A stretch of 29,077 bases of DNA from Carex sylvatica (lineage: Eukaryota; Streptophyta; Magnoliopsida; Poales; Cyperaceae), in NCBI GenBank assembly GCA_964058845.1, contig CAXKVR010000383.1:1-29077 (forward strand). Reading direction: 5' to 3'. The notes beneath the pieces are model-generated. The model made no database searches. It was not told the DNA's origin and saw only the letters and a program-made list of their open reading frames with translations. The translations under genes and the position numbers were made by a program. Below, piece by piece: positions 11,355 to 21,188 of the stretch. How positions within the stretch are numbered: position 1 is the first letter of the stretch; the number at the start of each line of letters is the position of its first letter.

Positions 11355-11363
11355 CTATAAATA
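11355..11363 (+). promoter_or_regulatory. TATA box of nested solo LTR
   Basis: CTATAAATAGGGG context, about 1.33 kb into the LTR, upstream of a gag-less leader. Confidence 0.6.
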
Positions 11364-11469
11364 GGGGTGGAGGGGTAGAGAGAAAATCACTAATTTCGAA
11401 TCGTGTCATATCGTGTCTGATAGATTCGAGTTTCTATTTTCTCTCTTTCTCGGTTACGGTAGTTTACGG

Positions 11470-11497
11470 GATTCGGGATTCGGGATTCGGGATTCGG
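11470..11497. repeat. four GATTCGG units
   Basis: A short perfect tandem array of four 7-bp units in the transcribed leader of the nested LTR. It is not the plant telomere unit (TTTAGGG). Confidence 0.85.
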
Positions 11498-12035
11498 AAA
11501 TAATAGATTTGCGAAAGTCGCGGTATTTCTGTTTTTGCTTATTAGTGAATCAGAATAACTGCGGGTCGTGAATTGTGTTATTTCGTCCTTTTCTCGGTGA
11601 ATAGTGTTTTTGCAGAAAACCGTGGTTTACGGTATTTCTGGCAATAAGAAATAAACCGCTCTCTGGTTAGTCCTGGTGGATAACCGATAGAGGTATCACA
11701 CGTGTGATACTCCGAGACGAGTCATTCCCTGGTGTAGCTCTTCTCGCTCGGTCTGCTTTCCAATCAGAATTTGAAAACAAGGTATATACAAGTTATATTA
11801 ATCTATTTAACTGGTAAATAGATTAATGTTTTAGAAATCAATTATGGAGTAGATCTGTAAAAGGATTAAATAGGGTTTTGATGCCAAAGGAATACGGAAG
11901 GTGGACCCCTTGGAATGTTTCCTGACATACCCCGTTTAATCCTTGGATTAAGATTAGAAGTAAAATTTTTGTTTTACGTTCTTTTCGCACTTAATCAAAT
12001 CAATGGGTTTGAACTGACAAAACCCCAACATATCG

Positions 12036-12088
12036 ATGCAGCCGCACTCTGGTCGAACAGAAAAAGTCCGAGCCCAGTGCGAACGCAC
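12036..12088. repeat. GTGCGNACGCAC palindromes, continued after nested insertion
   Basis: ATGCAGCCGCAC at 12036-12047 and a perfect GTGCGAACGCAC at 12077-12088, starts 41 bp apart (twice 20.5). With the nested LTR removed, 12036 falls exactly 20 bp after the start of the 10008 copy. Confidence 0.7.
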
Positions 12089-12231
12089 TGTAGCAGAACT
12101 GCAAAAATGGGGTCTGAACTTAAAACGGCTACAACTTTTGACTCGTAACTCCGTTTTGGACATATGACCACTTTTCGGAAAGCCAACGAGAAGATTTACA
12201 ACCTGAGAAAATAAAAAATGAAATTTGGGAT

Positions 12232-12299
12232 CCAGTGTGGGTGAGATCACACGCAGTGCGGGTGAGATCACACACAGTGCGGATGAGCCCAGACGCACT
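12232..12299. repeat. 21-bp phased GCAGTGCGG array in solo LTR
   Basis: Units starting CCAGTGTGGGTGAG, GCAGTGCGGGTGAG and ACAGTGCGGATGAG follow one another at 21-bp steps, ending in an inverted CGCACT (12294-12299). The array lies about 350-410 bp upstream of the TATA box. Confidence 0.75.
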
Positions 12300-12342
12300 C
12301 AACACTTGGTTGATTTCAGCAACTTCAGAAAAGCACAGAACC

Positions 12343-12480
12343 CACACGCAGTGCCGGTCATCCATCCGCAGTGTCACCCGCACCCAGAGAAATTTGCAGA
12401 AGTTCAGGAAGTTAAATAAGAAAACTTAAATCCATTGTGGGTGAGGCCACACGCAGTGCGGATGAACTCCATCCGCAGTC
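12343..12480. repeat. further paired GCAGTG motifs in solo LTR
   Basis: GCAGTG at 12348 and 12368 (20 bp apart), then CCATTGTGGG at about 12432, GCAGTGCGG at 12453 and CCGCAGT at about 12474 (21-22 bp apart). The cores vary, but the two-turn spacing is kept. They lie 160-300 bp upstream of the TATA box at 12643. Confidence 0.65.
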
Positions 12481-12642
12481 AGCCAAAAATAGCACGGTTT
12501 CTATATTTAGCGCACCAGGAACACGTTTTAAGAGCCAAAATTACACATACTTGTCTGGCAAGCAATGTAAACAGAGCACCCACTACTCCACTAACCCCAC
12601 TCACATCATAACTATGCCTCTATTTTGAGTATAGCCGGGGGA

Positions 12643-12650
12643 TATAAAAG
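12643..12650 (+). promoter_or_regulatory. TATA box of solo Athila-like LTR
   Basis: TATAAAAG in the context GGGGGATATAAAAGGAGG, followed by a long leader rich in C and T. The position matches the TATA box of the related LTR at 19213-19222. Confidence 0.7.
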
Positions 12651-13842
12651 GAGGGGTTGATCCTCATCACCAGACACCTCACATCTCAAAAACCAACACA
12701 CGATCATTCTCTCTCTTTACACATACACTTAGCGATAAATTCTGGAGTAAGGAAAGCTTTCAAGCAAGGAGAAGAAGGATTTCCTGAGCAAGATTCGGCA
12801 AGATAGAGGTCTTTGATTTGTTAAAGGGTGTAATCATTTCTTTTATTTCATTTCTTCTTACTTTGCCAATTTTTGTAATGGATCTCTCCATGAGGGAGTA
12901 GTTCTCTCTCTAGGGGTTTAGGTCAATATGCATGAACTTGTTTAATTCTATTTTATTCGGTTATTTATTTTTATTATGATTGTTTTATGGGATTTGATTG
13001 TTAATTTCTGTGATTTATCATTTGTGTTAATTACATAGTTAGTACTTAAATTGTAGTATCCCGTTTTGATTTCGAAAGAACCAAAATTGATCGTGATCAA
13101 TAGGATAGTACCAAACTATGAATGCAAATACCATAGGTTTAGATTAAGATTGTAACCAATTTAATCTAAGTCAGAACTATAGAAATTAAGATTAGGGACT
13201 TGGTGAAGAACCTAACCGTGAAGTCAAACCCTAATTAGGACATCTCAAATCAAATCGGATATTGGTGTCATGAACTTAATTGAGAAGTACCAATATTTGA
13301 GGAGATGAGAGACTAACAAGAGCTTATGGTCTAGGTAGCTAGGGTGAGGAACCTAATCGAGAAGTCCGAATTACCTAGGCACGTTATTAATTTACGAAAG
13401 TGACCCTTAATAACATATTAGGTTAGAAACCTCGTCAAATCATACATGAATTTAAACAAATACCGAATGAATAGAGTTAGCAAGGGATTGTAGACCAAAG
13501 ACCCCTAGATCTTTAAATCTTGAAAGCAAACCGATTACTTTTCTTTTACTTTTATTTACTTTAATTGTTTAAAATTCCTCTTTTAGGGTATTGAACCCAA
13601 CTTTAGGATTACTTAAACAAACCCCCCCTTATTCTACTTTATTGCACTTTACTTTATTATTATTTTCTGAAATTAATTGTTTAGAGTTTAAAACTATGTA
13701 TTTTCCATACTTCCTGTGGATCGATACCTAAAATACTACTTTGATAGAATTGTGCACTTGCAATTTGACTCAAAAGTGTTTAAGGTTTAAAAGGTATATC
13801 TTATTATACTGAAACTTTTTAGCGTACCATTCACACGTATCA

Positions 13843-13847
13843 ATTCT
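13843..13847. repeat. right target-site duplication ATTCT of solo LTR
   Basis: ATTCT directly after the LTR end TATCA; matches 9725-9729 exactly. Confidence 0.8.
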
Positions 13848-13876
13848 AAATTAGGTAATGTTCGGATTATAACAAT

Positions 13877-13939
13877 AATGTAATGTACATTATTATATTT
13901 ATGTGACATAATATTATGCTATGTAATATACATTACATT
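13877..13939. repeat. MITE-like hairpin
   Basis: Arms of 16 bp (13877-13892 and 13924-13939, one mismatch) around a 31-bp AT-rich loop. This may be a miniature element remnant or chance in AT-rich DNA. Confidence 0.4.
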
Positions 13940-14440
13940 TCACCAAATATTATTATTCACATATCTAATATAATTTACATTAAGCTGTTACGACATGTAA
14001 CATTTTATTTCAATATTTTATCACATGTTTTTTATTTCATATCATATGAAATATCACACACCATATAAATATAAAATAACTTTCTTGTTTCTTGTTCAGT
14101 TGGTGTGACCTTTATCGATGATTTATGTTAAATTGGTAATAATATAAATTATTTTATTACCATAAACTATAAGCGGTGTTCTAGCTACACATTTTAGTCA
14201 CCCAATTAACATAGATGTAATGTAACCAGTTTACAAAATACGATCCTATAGCAATGTTATGAATAATATTACTTGTGTCCATTCATTGCCTCATGATATT
14301 ATGAATAATATACAAAGTAGGACGGTGTCATCTTTGTAATATATTCGTTTCCTGATCTCTCGAGTAAATTATAAATATATAGTTAACAGCGCTTCAACTA
14401 TACTGCATGCCATCTCGCCTAACGATTCATCACCCAAATA

Positions 14441-14448
14441 TATAAATA
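14441..14448 (+). promoter_or_regulatory. LTR-like TATA box
   Basis: TATAAATA followed about 45 bp later by a CTCTTCCCTC leader. It resembles a retrotransposon promoter, but no LTR ends were identified. Confidence 0.4.
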
Positions 14449-14550
14449 GGAGAAATCATACAATACAAGTCATAAAATAGTTAGTCTCTTCCCTCATAAG
14501 CAGGAGAGAACTCCATTCATCGAGCCGGATTCACAGGAAAATAGTGCCAG

Positions 14551-14686
14551 CCTCGAACTGGTGCACTAAAGTGCCACGGCCTCGAACCATGCAACACAAT
14601 GCCACAGCCTCGAAATGTGTAGCGTAATATCAAGGATTCCACAATCCAACTGCGCAGCCCTGAAACAATGACATCGGGGCCTCGAA
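14551..14686. repeat. degenerate CCTCGAA repeats
   Basis: CCTCGAA at 14551, 14580, 14608 and 14680, with a CCCTGAA variant near 14658. The first three are 28-29 bp apart, each after a TGCCA(C)(A/G)G-like string. Their origin is unknown. Confidence 0.6.
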
Positions 14687-16240
14687 CCACCGATGGGGTA
14701 ACCCGTCCTAGGCATGTAGCTCCTAATGTAGGGAAGAAATATATTCCCAAATCGTACCGTGCCACAGAATTCGAGATCGGAACTGCTCACGTCAAATAGT
14801 AAAATGATCGAAAATAATACGTAATCAAAGTTTATACATATAATATATATCCTAAAGCCATCCAAGGATCAAGTGACCCTCAGCTCAGTGGCTATCGGGC
14901 CGTCCCATGCCAAGTGACACCAAGACGGAACGAAGTCACTCGGCTCTGCTCAGCTCTCACCAATGCATGCGTATGCACGTAAAATAATAATATATATTGT
15001 CTTCTACGAGAAAAAGATAGACTAATAACCTAATAATCTAATATTATACATATAGTATTATTTAATTACTGTACTCCTAAAATACAGTAAATTCAGATTA
15101 TTCAGGGTTTATGCAATTCTACCTACAATGCAGAAAGGATAAACATGCTCTATAGTTTTAATGCAACTACTTAAAAGTAAAGTGCGAATGTCAGGTCAGA
15201 TGGATCGACTGGTAAGAGTATGCCCATGAAAAGAATAATTCAGATATCCCACACCTGTAGGGCTGGAGACTCTGTGGCTAACCCTCAGCGAAATCAGCGG
15301 GCATCGCGTATGCTCCGTACTGCGGGTTAGTTGGATCAGTCCAAGGATTAGACTCGTACGGGATCGATTGATATGAAATTACGTAATTATAACTAATTAA
15401 AATCTATTATACATTATTCTAACCCTCGCCCCATTTAATATGTTTAGTCGTATTTTTGATTAATTTGGTTTGATTAAAAATTATCGATTCAGTCAGTCAG
15501 ACTGAACCGATTAGTCAGATATTGATCATTTACTTTCATGCCATCGAGCTTAGCATTAATCTTAATTTATAATTTTTTCAGATATTGATCACTCTCTTTG
15601 ATCTTAATTAATCAATTTTTTAATCTAAACTAATTTATAGTTTCAATAATTTAATCTGAAGGTATATTGCTTATAAATTTTCTAATGTCGAAATATTTGC
15701 AAAATAATTATTCATGAGTGACGGTAGATTAAATGTGTTTGAATTATTTCTAATTAAGTCGCGCAATTTGTTATTTTATTACTATTCTAATTTTATGTAT
15801 TTCGTCGTTTCGAATCTATGCATAAATTAATATTTTTTGTTTATGTTTCAAAAATACTTAAATGTTATAAAATATTTAAAACTTATTTCGTTAAACTTTT
15901 ATTTTATTTAAATGTGTTGGGTGTTTTATTTTGAATTTCGATTAATTAAATAAAATAAGTCGTAATAAAATCCAACCATTTCGATTCGGATTTATAACTG
16001 TTTATTATAACAATTAAGTCTATTATAATAATTCTACAATAAAAATATATTACTTAATTAATTATTCTAACTATAGTAATTAAATCTATTTTTAATATGT
16101 AATAGATAGAAATACGTTTGTTAGTTAATCATTCTAATTAATTAAACTTTTTCATGTCATTAAATTATATACCAACCTATCATTTTAGATTATAATACTC
16201 AATTATATTAATTATACATAATCATAATAATTATACCTTC

Positions 16241-16245
<5 letters not shown>

Positions 16246-16281
<36 letters not shown>
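16246..16281. repeat. (TA)18 microsatellite
   Basis: Thirty-six bases of uninterrupted TA dinucleotide, followed by a GA-rich stretch. Confidence 0.95.
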
Positions 16282-16284
<3 letters not shown>

Positions 16285-16429
16285 AGAGAGAGATAGGCTA
16301 ATATCAAATCGATTGTTCCTGGGGCATGGTGCAATCAAGTTTTAAACCGTCCGATCTGTTCTGAAATTCGTGTTTGATCAGATCAATCTGATTTCAAATT
16401 GTCGCTGGGAAATTGAAATGGACGGTCCA

Positions 16430-16714
16430 GTAGCTAATACCCGCGCACCGACCCCCTCTCTCCCTCGCGCGACTTAGGTCCCGACCCTTTCTCTCCCTCA
16501 CGCAACTCAGGTCAGAATCCTCGTAACCCTAAATAGCAGTAGGCGACCCCCTCTCTCTCACGCGACTCAATTTCAACCCCTCCGCCCATCTCAGATTCTC
16601 TCTCTCTCTCTCCGACCTCTCTTTCAGAACGGAGAAGTTAATTGTTTCAGCGTTTAAGGCACAATGGATGTTTTGAATCCTCATGTAACTTCTTCTTTTC
16701 TTCACGGTGTCTGA
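16430..16714 (+). other. CT-rich leader-like segment with a short ATG frame
   Basis: Markedly less AT-rich than its surroundings, with repeated CCCTCTCTCCCTC(A/G)CGCGACT-like strings and (TC)n, then ATG at 16664. That ATG begins MDVLNPHVTSS and stops after 17 codons; a possible splice donor (ATGTAACT) falls inside it. It looks like the 5' leader and first exon of a plant gene caught in repeats. No downstream exon is recognised. Confidence 0.3.
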
Positions 16715-17088
16715 ATTTTTCTTATTTAAAATGGTTTCTCTACATGGTCCCCAAAGAAGTATGGCCGCGAGAGATACTGTTAAATTTGTGGTAATCGTCC
16801 ATTAGGGGATGAAATATGTAATTAAATTGCAAATAATGCCTTGGCTAATTGCAAGCCCAATAATACTCCAAATGCTTTGTCAGAATCTTTCTCGCATAAA
16901 ATTTTGAGAAAATATTACATATTATGTCTGAATTGGAAATCCTATATTTTCAAATACTGGTACTATGTAGAATGAACAAGGGGTTTTGTCAATCTGTGTA
17001 GCAGGTTATTGAACTATATGTAAATGGTACATCAGTACATTCATTTGGAGATATTTTAATACTTTTAGATTTATATATCATTCATACC

Positions 17089-17244
17089 CTCGTGCGATCA
17101 GTTTGGATCGGTCGTTTGGACTTTCAAAATGAAAATACGGCGTGGAGATGGACTTGGGTGAGCCATGGCTCACAAAGAGTTTGTACTCCACGTCGTATTT
17201 TCATTTTGAAAGTCCAAACGACCGATCCAAACTGATCGCACGAG
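17089..17244. repeat. 58-bp-arm inverted repeat with 40-bp loop
   Basis: Arms 17089-17146 and 17187-17244 match at 57 of 58 positions when one is reverse-complemented. The 40-bp loop contains a perfect 16-bp palindrome, GTGAGCCATGGCTCAC (17158-17173). The outer 12 bp of the right arm coincide with the terminus of LTR B (17233-17244), so the left arm holds an inverted copy of that terminus plus 46 bp of flank. It could be a foldback or MITE, or a repair-generated palindrome. Confidence 0.9.
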
Positions 17245-17562
17245 AATATGCTAAAAAGTTTCAGTATAGCAAGCTATACTTCTTAAACCTTTGTTATACT
17301 CTGTCAATTCAGATAGCAAGTGTACTATCCTGTCGTCGAGTATGCTCAGGTATCGATCCACAGGGACGAAAGAAAAACACTATACCTATTCTAAAATCAC
17401 TTAAGATTCTAGAAGTAAGAGAGATTGATTTGGGTTTTGTTCTAACAATTCTACTGATTTGTGACAAGTTTAAAAGACAATAAAAGATAATTAAAGTTGT
17501 TTCTAATTGATAAAAAGGGCGTTTCCAGGGTTCAGATTTCATTTCTGTTCAGTCTCGAGGCA

Positions 17563-17594
17563 TACGGCCCGTACAGATTCCCGTACGGTCCGTA
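17563..17594. repeat. TACGGNCCGTA pair in LTR B
   Basis: Perfect palindromes at 17563-17573 (centre C) and 17584-17594 (centre T), 21 bp apart. Confidence 0.9.
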
Positions 17595-17677
17595 TGGGAC
17601 CTCAAGTTGATGCTGCAGCTACTGTTTTCTGTGTTGATACTGTGTTTAGGGTTTCTTTTGACCAGATCTAGATACCT

Positions 17678-17772
17678 AACCTCAACTTTCGCATTTTGGC
17701 CTGATACCCGATTACCGGACTCCAATACTTCCCTCTTAGATGCGTTAAACCTCAACTTTCGCATTTTGGCCT
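17678..17772. repeat. 25-bp direct repeat at 70-bp spacing in LTR B
   Basis: The string AACCTCAACTTTCGCATTTT plus GGCCT occurs at 17678-17702 and again at 17748-17772. Confidence 0.85.
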
Positions 17773-19212
17773 AATTTATCTAAGTTATTTGTTAGTTTAC
17801 TAAAAGTATCCAAGGACTTTCGCCTCAAGGAAAGTTTCGCCTTTCGGGTACTCCTTGGTTTCACCCTACTTCATATACTTTATTCGGTTGGAATGAATTT
17901 CATAGACTTGGCTCCTAACACTTAGATGTGCGCATTCATCTAACGGGATGACTAATCAGATTCAAGCAAGCACAAATAGAGCAATAAAAATACTACATAA
18001 CAAAGTAAAAACAAAGCGTTCAACACAAAATCCAAGTAGCATACAACAAAACAAAACTAGAAACTACATCTTACCCCTAGAAACTAAGTAAATTAGCTAC
18101 TCATGTTCGTGAGATGTTCGCGTAATTTGGTATAGATAGTCTCTATAGTTTATACACGTTATCTTTTAAAATTTATAAACCACAATATACAATCAATAGG
18201 CAGTTGCAAGCGCACAACCTATCGTTTGCAGTATTTAGGTATCGATCCAAAGGGAAGTAGGAAATACTAATTTTTACTAAAGTAAACTACTTTTAACATT
18301 GAACAATAAAAGTAAAAAAGGGGGGTTTGATGTAATTTCGTTTTTTAAGAAAATCTAAGATTCGTAACAAAAGCAAGTGAAATTCAGATGTAATTCAATA
18401 TTAGGGAAGTCTAGGGGCTATTGGTTTCACTATTCCTTAGTTAATTATGTAGTTATTTTGTTTCTGAATTCATGTTGCTTAGATTGGGTTTCTGACCTAC
18501 GATGTAAGTTAGCCTATTTTGACTAGATATTGATACAATTGTTTTGGTTCTATGAGCTAACGTTCCTCTAATTTAGGGCTGTCACAACCTAATTGGGATA
18601 TTTAACAAATACATAAAACCTTTCAATTAACCAGCAATTAATCTACTTTAGGTGCCCAAGTTAGGTTTTAGGGTTTCTCAATTAAGTACATCACCTTATC
18701 CTAACCCTTTATTTCTGTGGTTCTAGATTTGAGAAGAGAATGGTATGTTCAATTCTAAACCCTAAGTTAAATTCTAGCACATAGTAAGGTATTCTCAATT
18801 CTTGATCCTAGCAAATTTAAGTCATAAGACCTAAAAGGGACGTTTCCAATCAAATACACAGATTATGCAATTACTAGAACTAATTAAAATAACAGAAATA
18901 AACAATCTCAACAACAATCATAATCAAGAGGAATAACCAAATAAACTACTTCATTAAACTAAGTTCAAGTACAACCTCAGCCCCTAGAGAGGAATCTACT
19001 CTCTCATGGCTGAGTTAACAAGCATGATTGAAATAAAACCTAAGTAAACAGATTCAGAAAAATGAAAGAAAAGAGTAAACCCTAGTCTTCAGAATTTCTG
19101 CCTTCTTGTTGCTTAGCCCTTCTTCTCCTTTTATGGATTGCTATCTGGATGTGTATGTGGAGAGAGATGATATATGAGATATGAGATCCCCGATAGGAGA
19201 TCGATTGGGTGT

Positions 19213-19222
19213 CTTTATATAA
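19213..19222 (-). promoter_or_regulatory. TATA box of LTR A
   Basis: The minus strand reads TTATATAAAG, about 1.07 kb into the LTR, followed by a pyrimidine-rich leader. This would be the start of element transcription. Confidence 0.65.
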
Positions 19223-19408
19223 CCTCCATATGCATCAGATGAGACATAGGGTCTATATTTGGCATCCATTAACTTGGCAATCAGTTATAACTCCCCAGGT
19301 GTTTTTCATGATTATCCTACGCTCCTGGTGACTCAGGGGATCTATTTTTTGCGTCCACTAACTTGCCAGTTATACACCTTCCAAAAATAACTTTCCAGCC
19401 CATTTTAC

Positions 19409-19530
19409 ACGGCCAGGGATACGGCCTGTCTGGCCGTGGGCTTGGCCGTGATTTTCCTCTGATTGGGCTATTTTCTTCACGGCTGGAAATACGGCCTGGC
19501 TGGCCGTGGGCTTGGCCGTGATTTTCCTCT
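19409..19530. repeat. 70-bp tandem repeat with ACGGCC/GGCCGT motifs in LTR A
   Basis: Two units at 70-bp spacing (about 19409-19460 and 19479-19530), each holding ACGGC(C/T), TACGGCC, TGGCCGTG, TGGCCGTG in an inverted arrangement at about 11-12 bp steps. They lie about 190-310 bp upstream of the TATA box, the same place as the GCAGTG array of the solo LTR. Confidence 0.8.
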
Positions 19531-19979
19531 GTTTGGGCTCTTTGTGCTTGTTTTTCTGTAATTAAAATAACTTGAAAGCAGTAACATATTTCTTGGGTAT
19601 ACTTGTACTATAATTAAGCTAAAAACAAGGAATTTGGTGCAATTTATGAAGTAGAACTCTATCCAATAATAGATATAAATTTGGCTTATCATGAGATAAC
19701 ACAAATAACAAGAAATAAAAGAGTTCATGATAAAACAGTGGAAAATCCGAAGATCCGTGGAAAACTCGCGTTCTTCCATTCTCTTCTTCTTTTCCTCTCG
19801 TCCAAAACCCAGCAAGAATGATTGATCCCCTCGTTATTCATTGATTTCCCCTTTTTTTCTTCTTTTCTGCTGTGGAATATCTCCCTTAATGCCCCAGATC
19901 ATGCCTGCAGGGATTTCCTTTTCGGCTCCTCAAATCGTGCTCAATTCAGATTCCAGCTGGATTTTCTGAATCAGCGTTG

Positions 19980-20112
19980 TACGGCCCGTACGATATCCCG
20001 TACGGACCGTATGCCTGGGCTTTGACTTGGAGACTTTGTGCCTCTGTTGTGGATCCTTCTGTGTGGTTGGGCAGTTCTTGTACGGCCTATACAGAATATC
20101 ATACGGGCCGTA
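19980..20112. repeat. TACGGNCCGTA palindromes in LTR A U3
   Basis: Perfect copies at 19980-19990, 20001-20011 and 20102-20112, and a degenerate copy TACGGCCTATA at 20081-20091. Both pairs have 21-bp spacing. Confidence 0.9.
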
Positions 20113-20286
20113 TGAAAAGTAGTCAGAAGAACCAGTTTTTCGCCCTTTTTCCTGCAAAATACCAAACAAAGCATAGCAGTACCACATTTCATCGAAATAT
20201 AAGTAAAAAGTCCACATTCATAGGCTTTAAAGCACAGGTTTCATTGTAAATTAGGGCCATAAATTAGATATAATATGGAGATATCA

Positions 20287-20303
20287 AATTCCCCCAAGCT
20301 TGA
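20287..20303 (-). other. polypurine tract
   Basis: The minus strand reads CAAGCTTGGGGGAATTT directly before the LTR start TGATATC. It is preceded by a TTGAGGACAAGCAAAG-like string of the kind seen before the PPT of Athila-type elements. It would prime plus-strand DNA synthesis. Confidence 0.8.
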
Positions 20304-20610
20304 ACTTTGCTTGTCCTCAAGCAAAAATTCTAACTTAGGTGTGGTTTTGGTTGTTGGACTTACCTAAATGCAGGTTAATCTACTAAGAGGAAAAATGTGC
20401 ATGATCTTGCGTTCGTTAGAAATCCATTAGAGTTATTTTGGATAGTAACTTGGTTTCCTTTGGTCAACTTGATTCACCCCACAATTCAATTGATCAAACC
20501 CTAACTTCAAGAATGAATTGCTATTTGTAAGAACTAAGAAATCAAACGCATCAATAGTTCATTCTTTCACCAAATTTATGCCCTCATTTGTGGTGATTTG
20601 TTTTTCTTTG

Positions 20611-20627
20611 AATTCCCCCAAGCTTGG
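20611..20627 (-). other. second PPT-like tract
   Basis: The minus strand reads CCAAGCTTGGGGGAATT about 320 bp upstream of the real PPT, nearly identical to it. Confidence 0.65.
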
Positions 20628-20701
20628 AACAAGCTTAGGTCAGAAAGGTCACGGACTTCGTGTGTTGATGTATGTAAAGGCACCATTTTTTTTTTAAGGT
20701 G

Positions 20702-20732
20702 TACGGTCCGTATGATCTGGGTACGGTCCGTA
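20702..20732. repeat. TACGGTCCGTA pair, 3' non-coding region
   Basis: Perfect copies at 20702-20712 and 20722-20732, 20 bp apart, between the 3' ORF and the PPT. Confidence 0.9.
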
Positions 20733-21188
20733 TGGGAGACGAGCTCAAAGGCGCCAAATCATGGCTTATTGCCAGTACTCTTATATTCTCCATCTTTTCA
20801 TTCTTTTCAAGAATTTTTTTATCTTTTATCCTTGTATACATCATGAATACACACATCCAATGATATTCATTCATACCAATGGATATCCAAATCTTTCTAT
20901 TGTTTTGAAATCCCATTTTTCTATTTTTACAAGGCATATTCCGGTTTCAAATGCTTTCTTGGCACAATTCAATTCAATTCTACAAAGTCCCAAAACAGAC
21001 TATCGTATACAGTTCTTTCAACCAAACGTGTGGTTATTTCCAATTTCCCTAATTCAACCATTTCACAACCAAAATTCCTCGAATTGAACCCTAATTCTCA
21101 CAATTCACACAGATTTAATCCTCAAAACATGCAAACACAAAAACAAACTAAGACAAACTAAATGCAAAATAAAGAAAATAACTAATCA

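Larger units (their letters stand above)
10028..12030 (+). mobile_element. nested solo LTR (2003 bp)
   Basis: A second solo LTR inserted in the first. It runs from TGTTAG (10028) to CCCAACA (ending 12030), with inverted TGTT/AACA termini and a perfect 5-bp duplication TATCG at 10023-10027 and 12031-12035. A TATA box CTATAAATA (11355-11363) and a following pyrimidine-rich leader show + orientation. It carries no coding region. The TGTTxG...CxAACA ends are typical of Copia LTRs, but the lineage cannot be fixed without its internal domain. Confidence 0.85.
9730..13842 (+). mobile_element. Athila-like solo LTR (interrupted)
   Basis: A solo LTR bounded by TGATA (9730) and TATCA (ending 13842), with a perfect 5-bp target duplication ATTCT at 9725-9729 and 13843-13847. 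Neither a primer-binding site nor a polypurine tract adjoins it, so it is a solo LTR produced by LTR-LTR recombination. After subtracting the nested insertion at 10028-12030 and its duplicated 5 bp, the length is 2105 bp, close to the 2183 bp of the LTR at 18104-20286. The two share the promoter-leader layout, a conserved CATGAG...TCTCTAGGGG block (12889-12916 here) and a GGATCGATACC block near the 3' end (about 13718). Assignment to the Athila side of Ty3/Gypsy rests on that resemblance. Confidence 0.85.
13848..17088. other. AT-rich non-coding region with repeat remnants
   Basis: No supported protein-coding gene. The stretch 13848-14400 is very AT-rich, with a small hairpin. An LTR-like TATA box and leader lie near 14441, followed by degenerate CCTCGAA repeats to about 14700. 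Sequence at about 14860-15370 looks like LTR or element leader of unknown type. The stretch 15380-16240 is AT-rich with nothing recognisable. It ends in a (TA)n tract, and a CT-rich leader-like block follows at 16430-16680. Confidence 0.6.
17233..18103 (-). mobile_element. LTR B: truncated Athila-like LTR (3' part)
   Basis: The last 871 bp of a minus-strand LTR related to those at 9730 and 18104. It keeps the TTTCTAGGGG block just inside the break, the GGATCGATACC block (about 17353) and the ending CTGAAACTTTTTAGCATATT...GCGATCA. Its 5' part should lie to the right of the younger Athila-like element inserted at 18103/18104, outside this window. In the solo LTR, the same distance from the conserved block to the end is 954 bp, which fits. 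No PBS follows the end at 17233, so it is a 3' or solo LTR. Confidence 0.7.
18104..20286 (-). repeat. LTR A: 3' LTR of the Athila-like element
   Basis: About 2183 bp, starting TGATATC (20286) directly after the polypurine tract and ending CACGAACA (18104). It contains a TATA box at 19222-19213, the CATGAG...CCTCTCTAGGGG block (19014-18981) shared with the solo LTR, and a GGATCGATACC block near 18250. Two clusters of palindromic motifs lie in U3. The left end was placed by alignment with the solo LTR terminus and could be off by a few bases. Confidence 0.78.

Noticed and set aside
11470..11497. Interstitial telomere repeat
   Set aside because: The unit is GATTCGG, not TTTAGGG, and there are only four copies.
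14517..14865. Minus-strand ORFs over the CCTCGAA repeats
   Set aside because: They are a product of the degenerate repeats; no domain or start context supports translation.
17142..17764. ORFs across the inverted repeat and LTR B
   Set aside because: They run across an LTR boundary and have no recognisable domain.
19477..20249. Small ORFs on both strands in LTR A
   Set aside because: They lie in LTR U3, have low-complexity content and are explained by the motif repeats.
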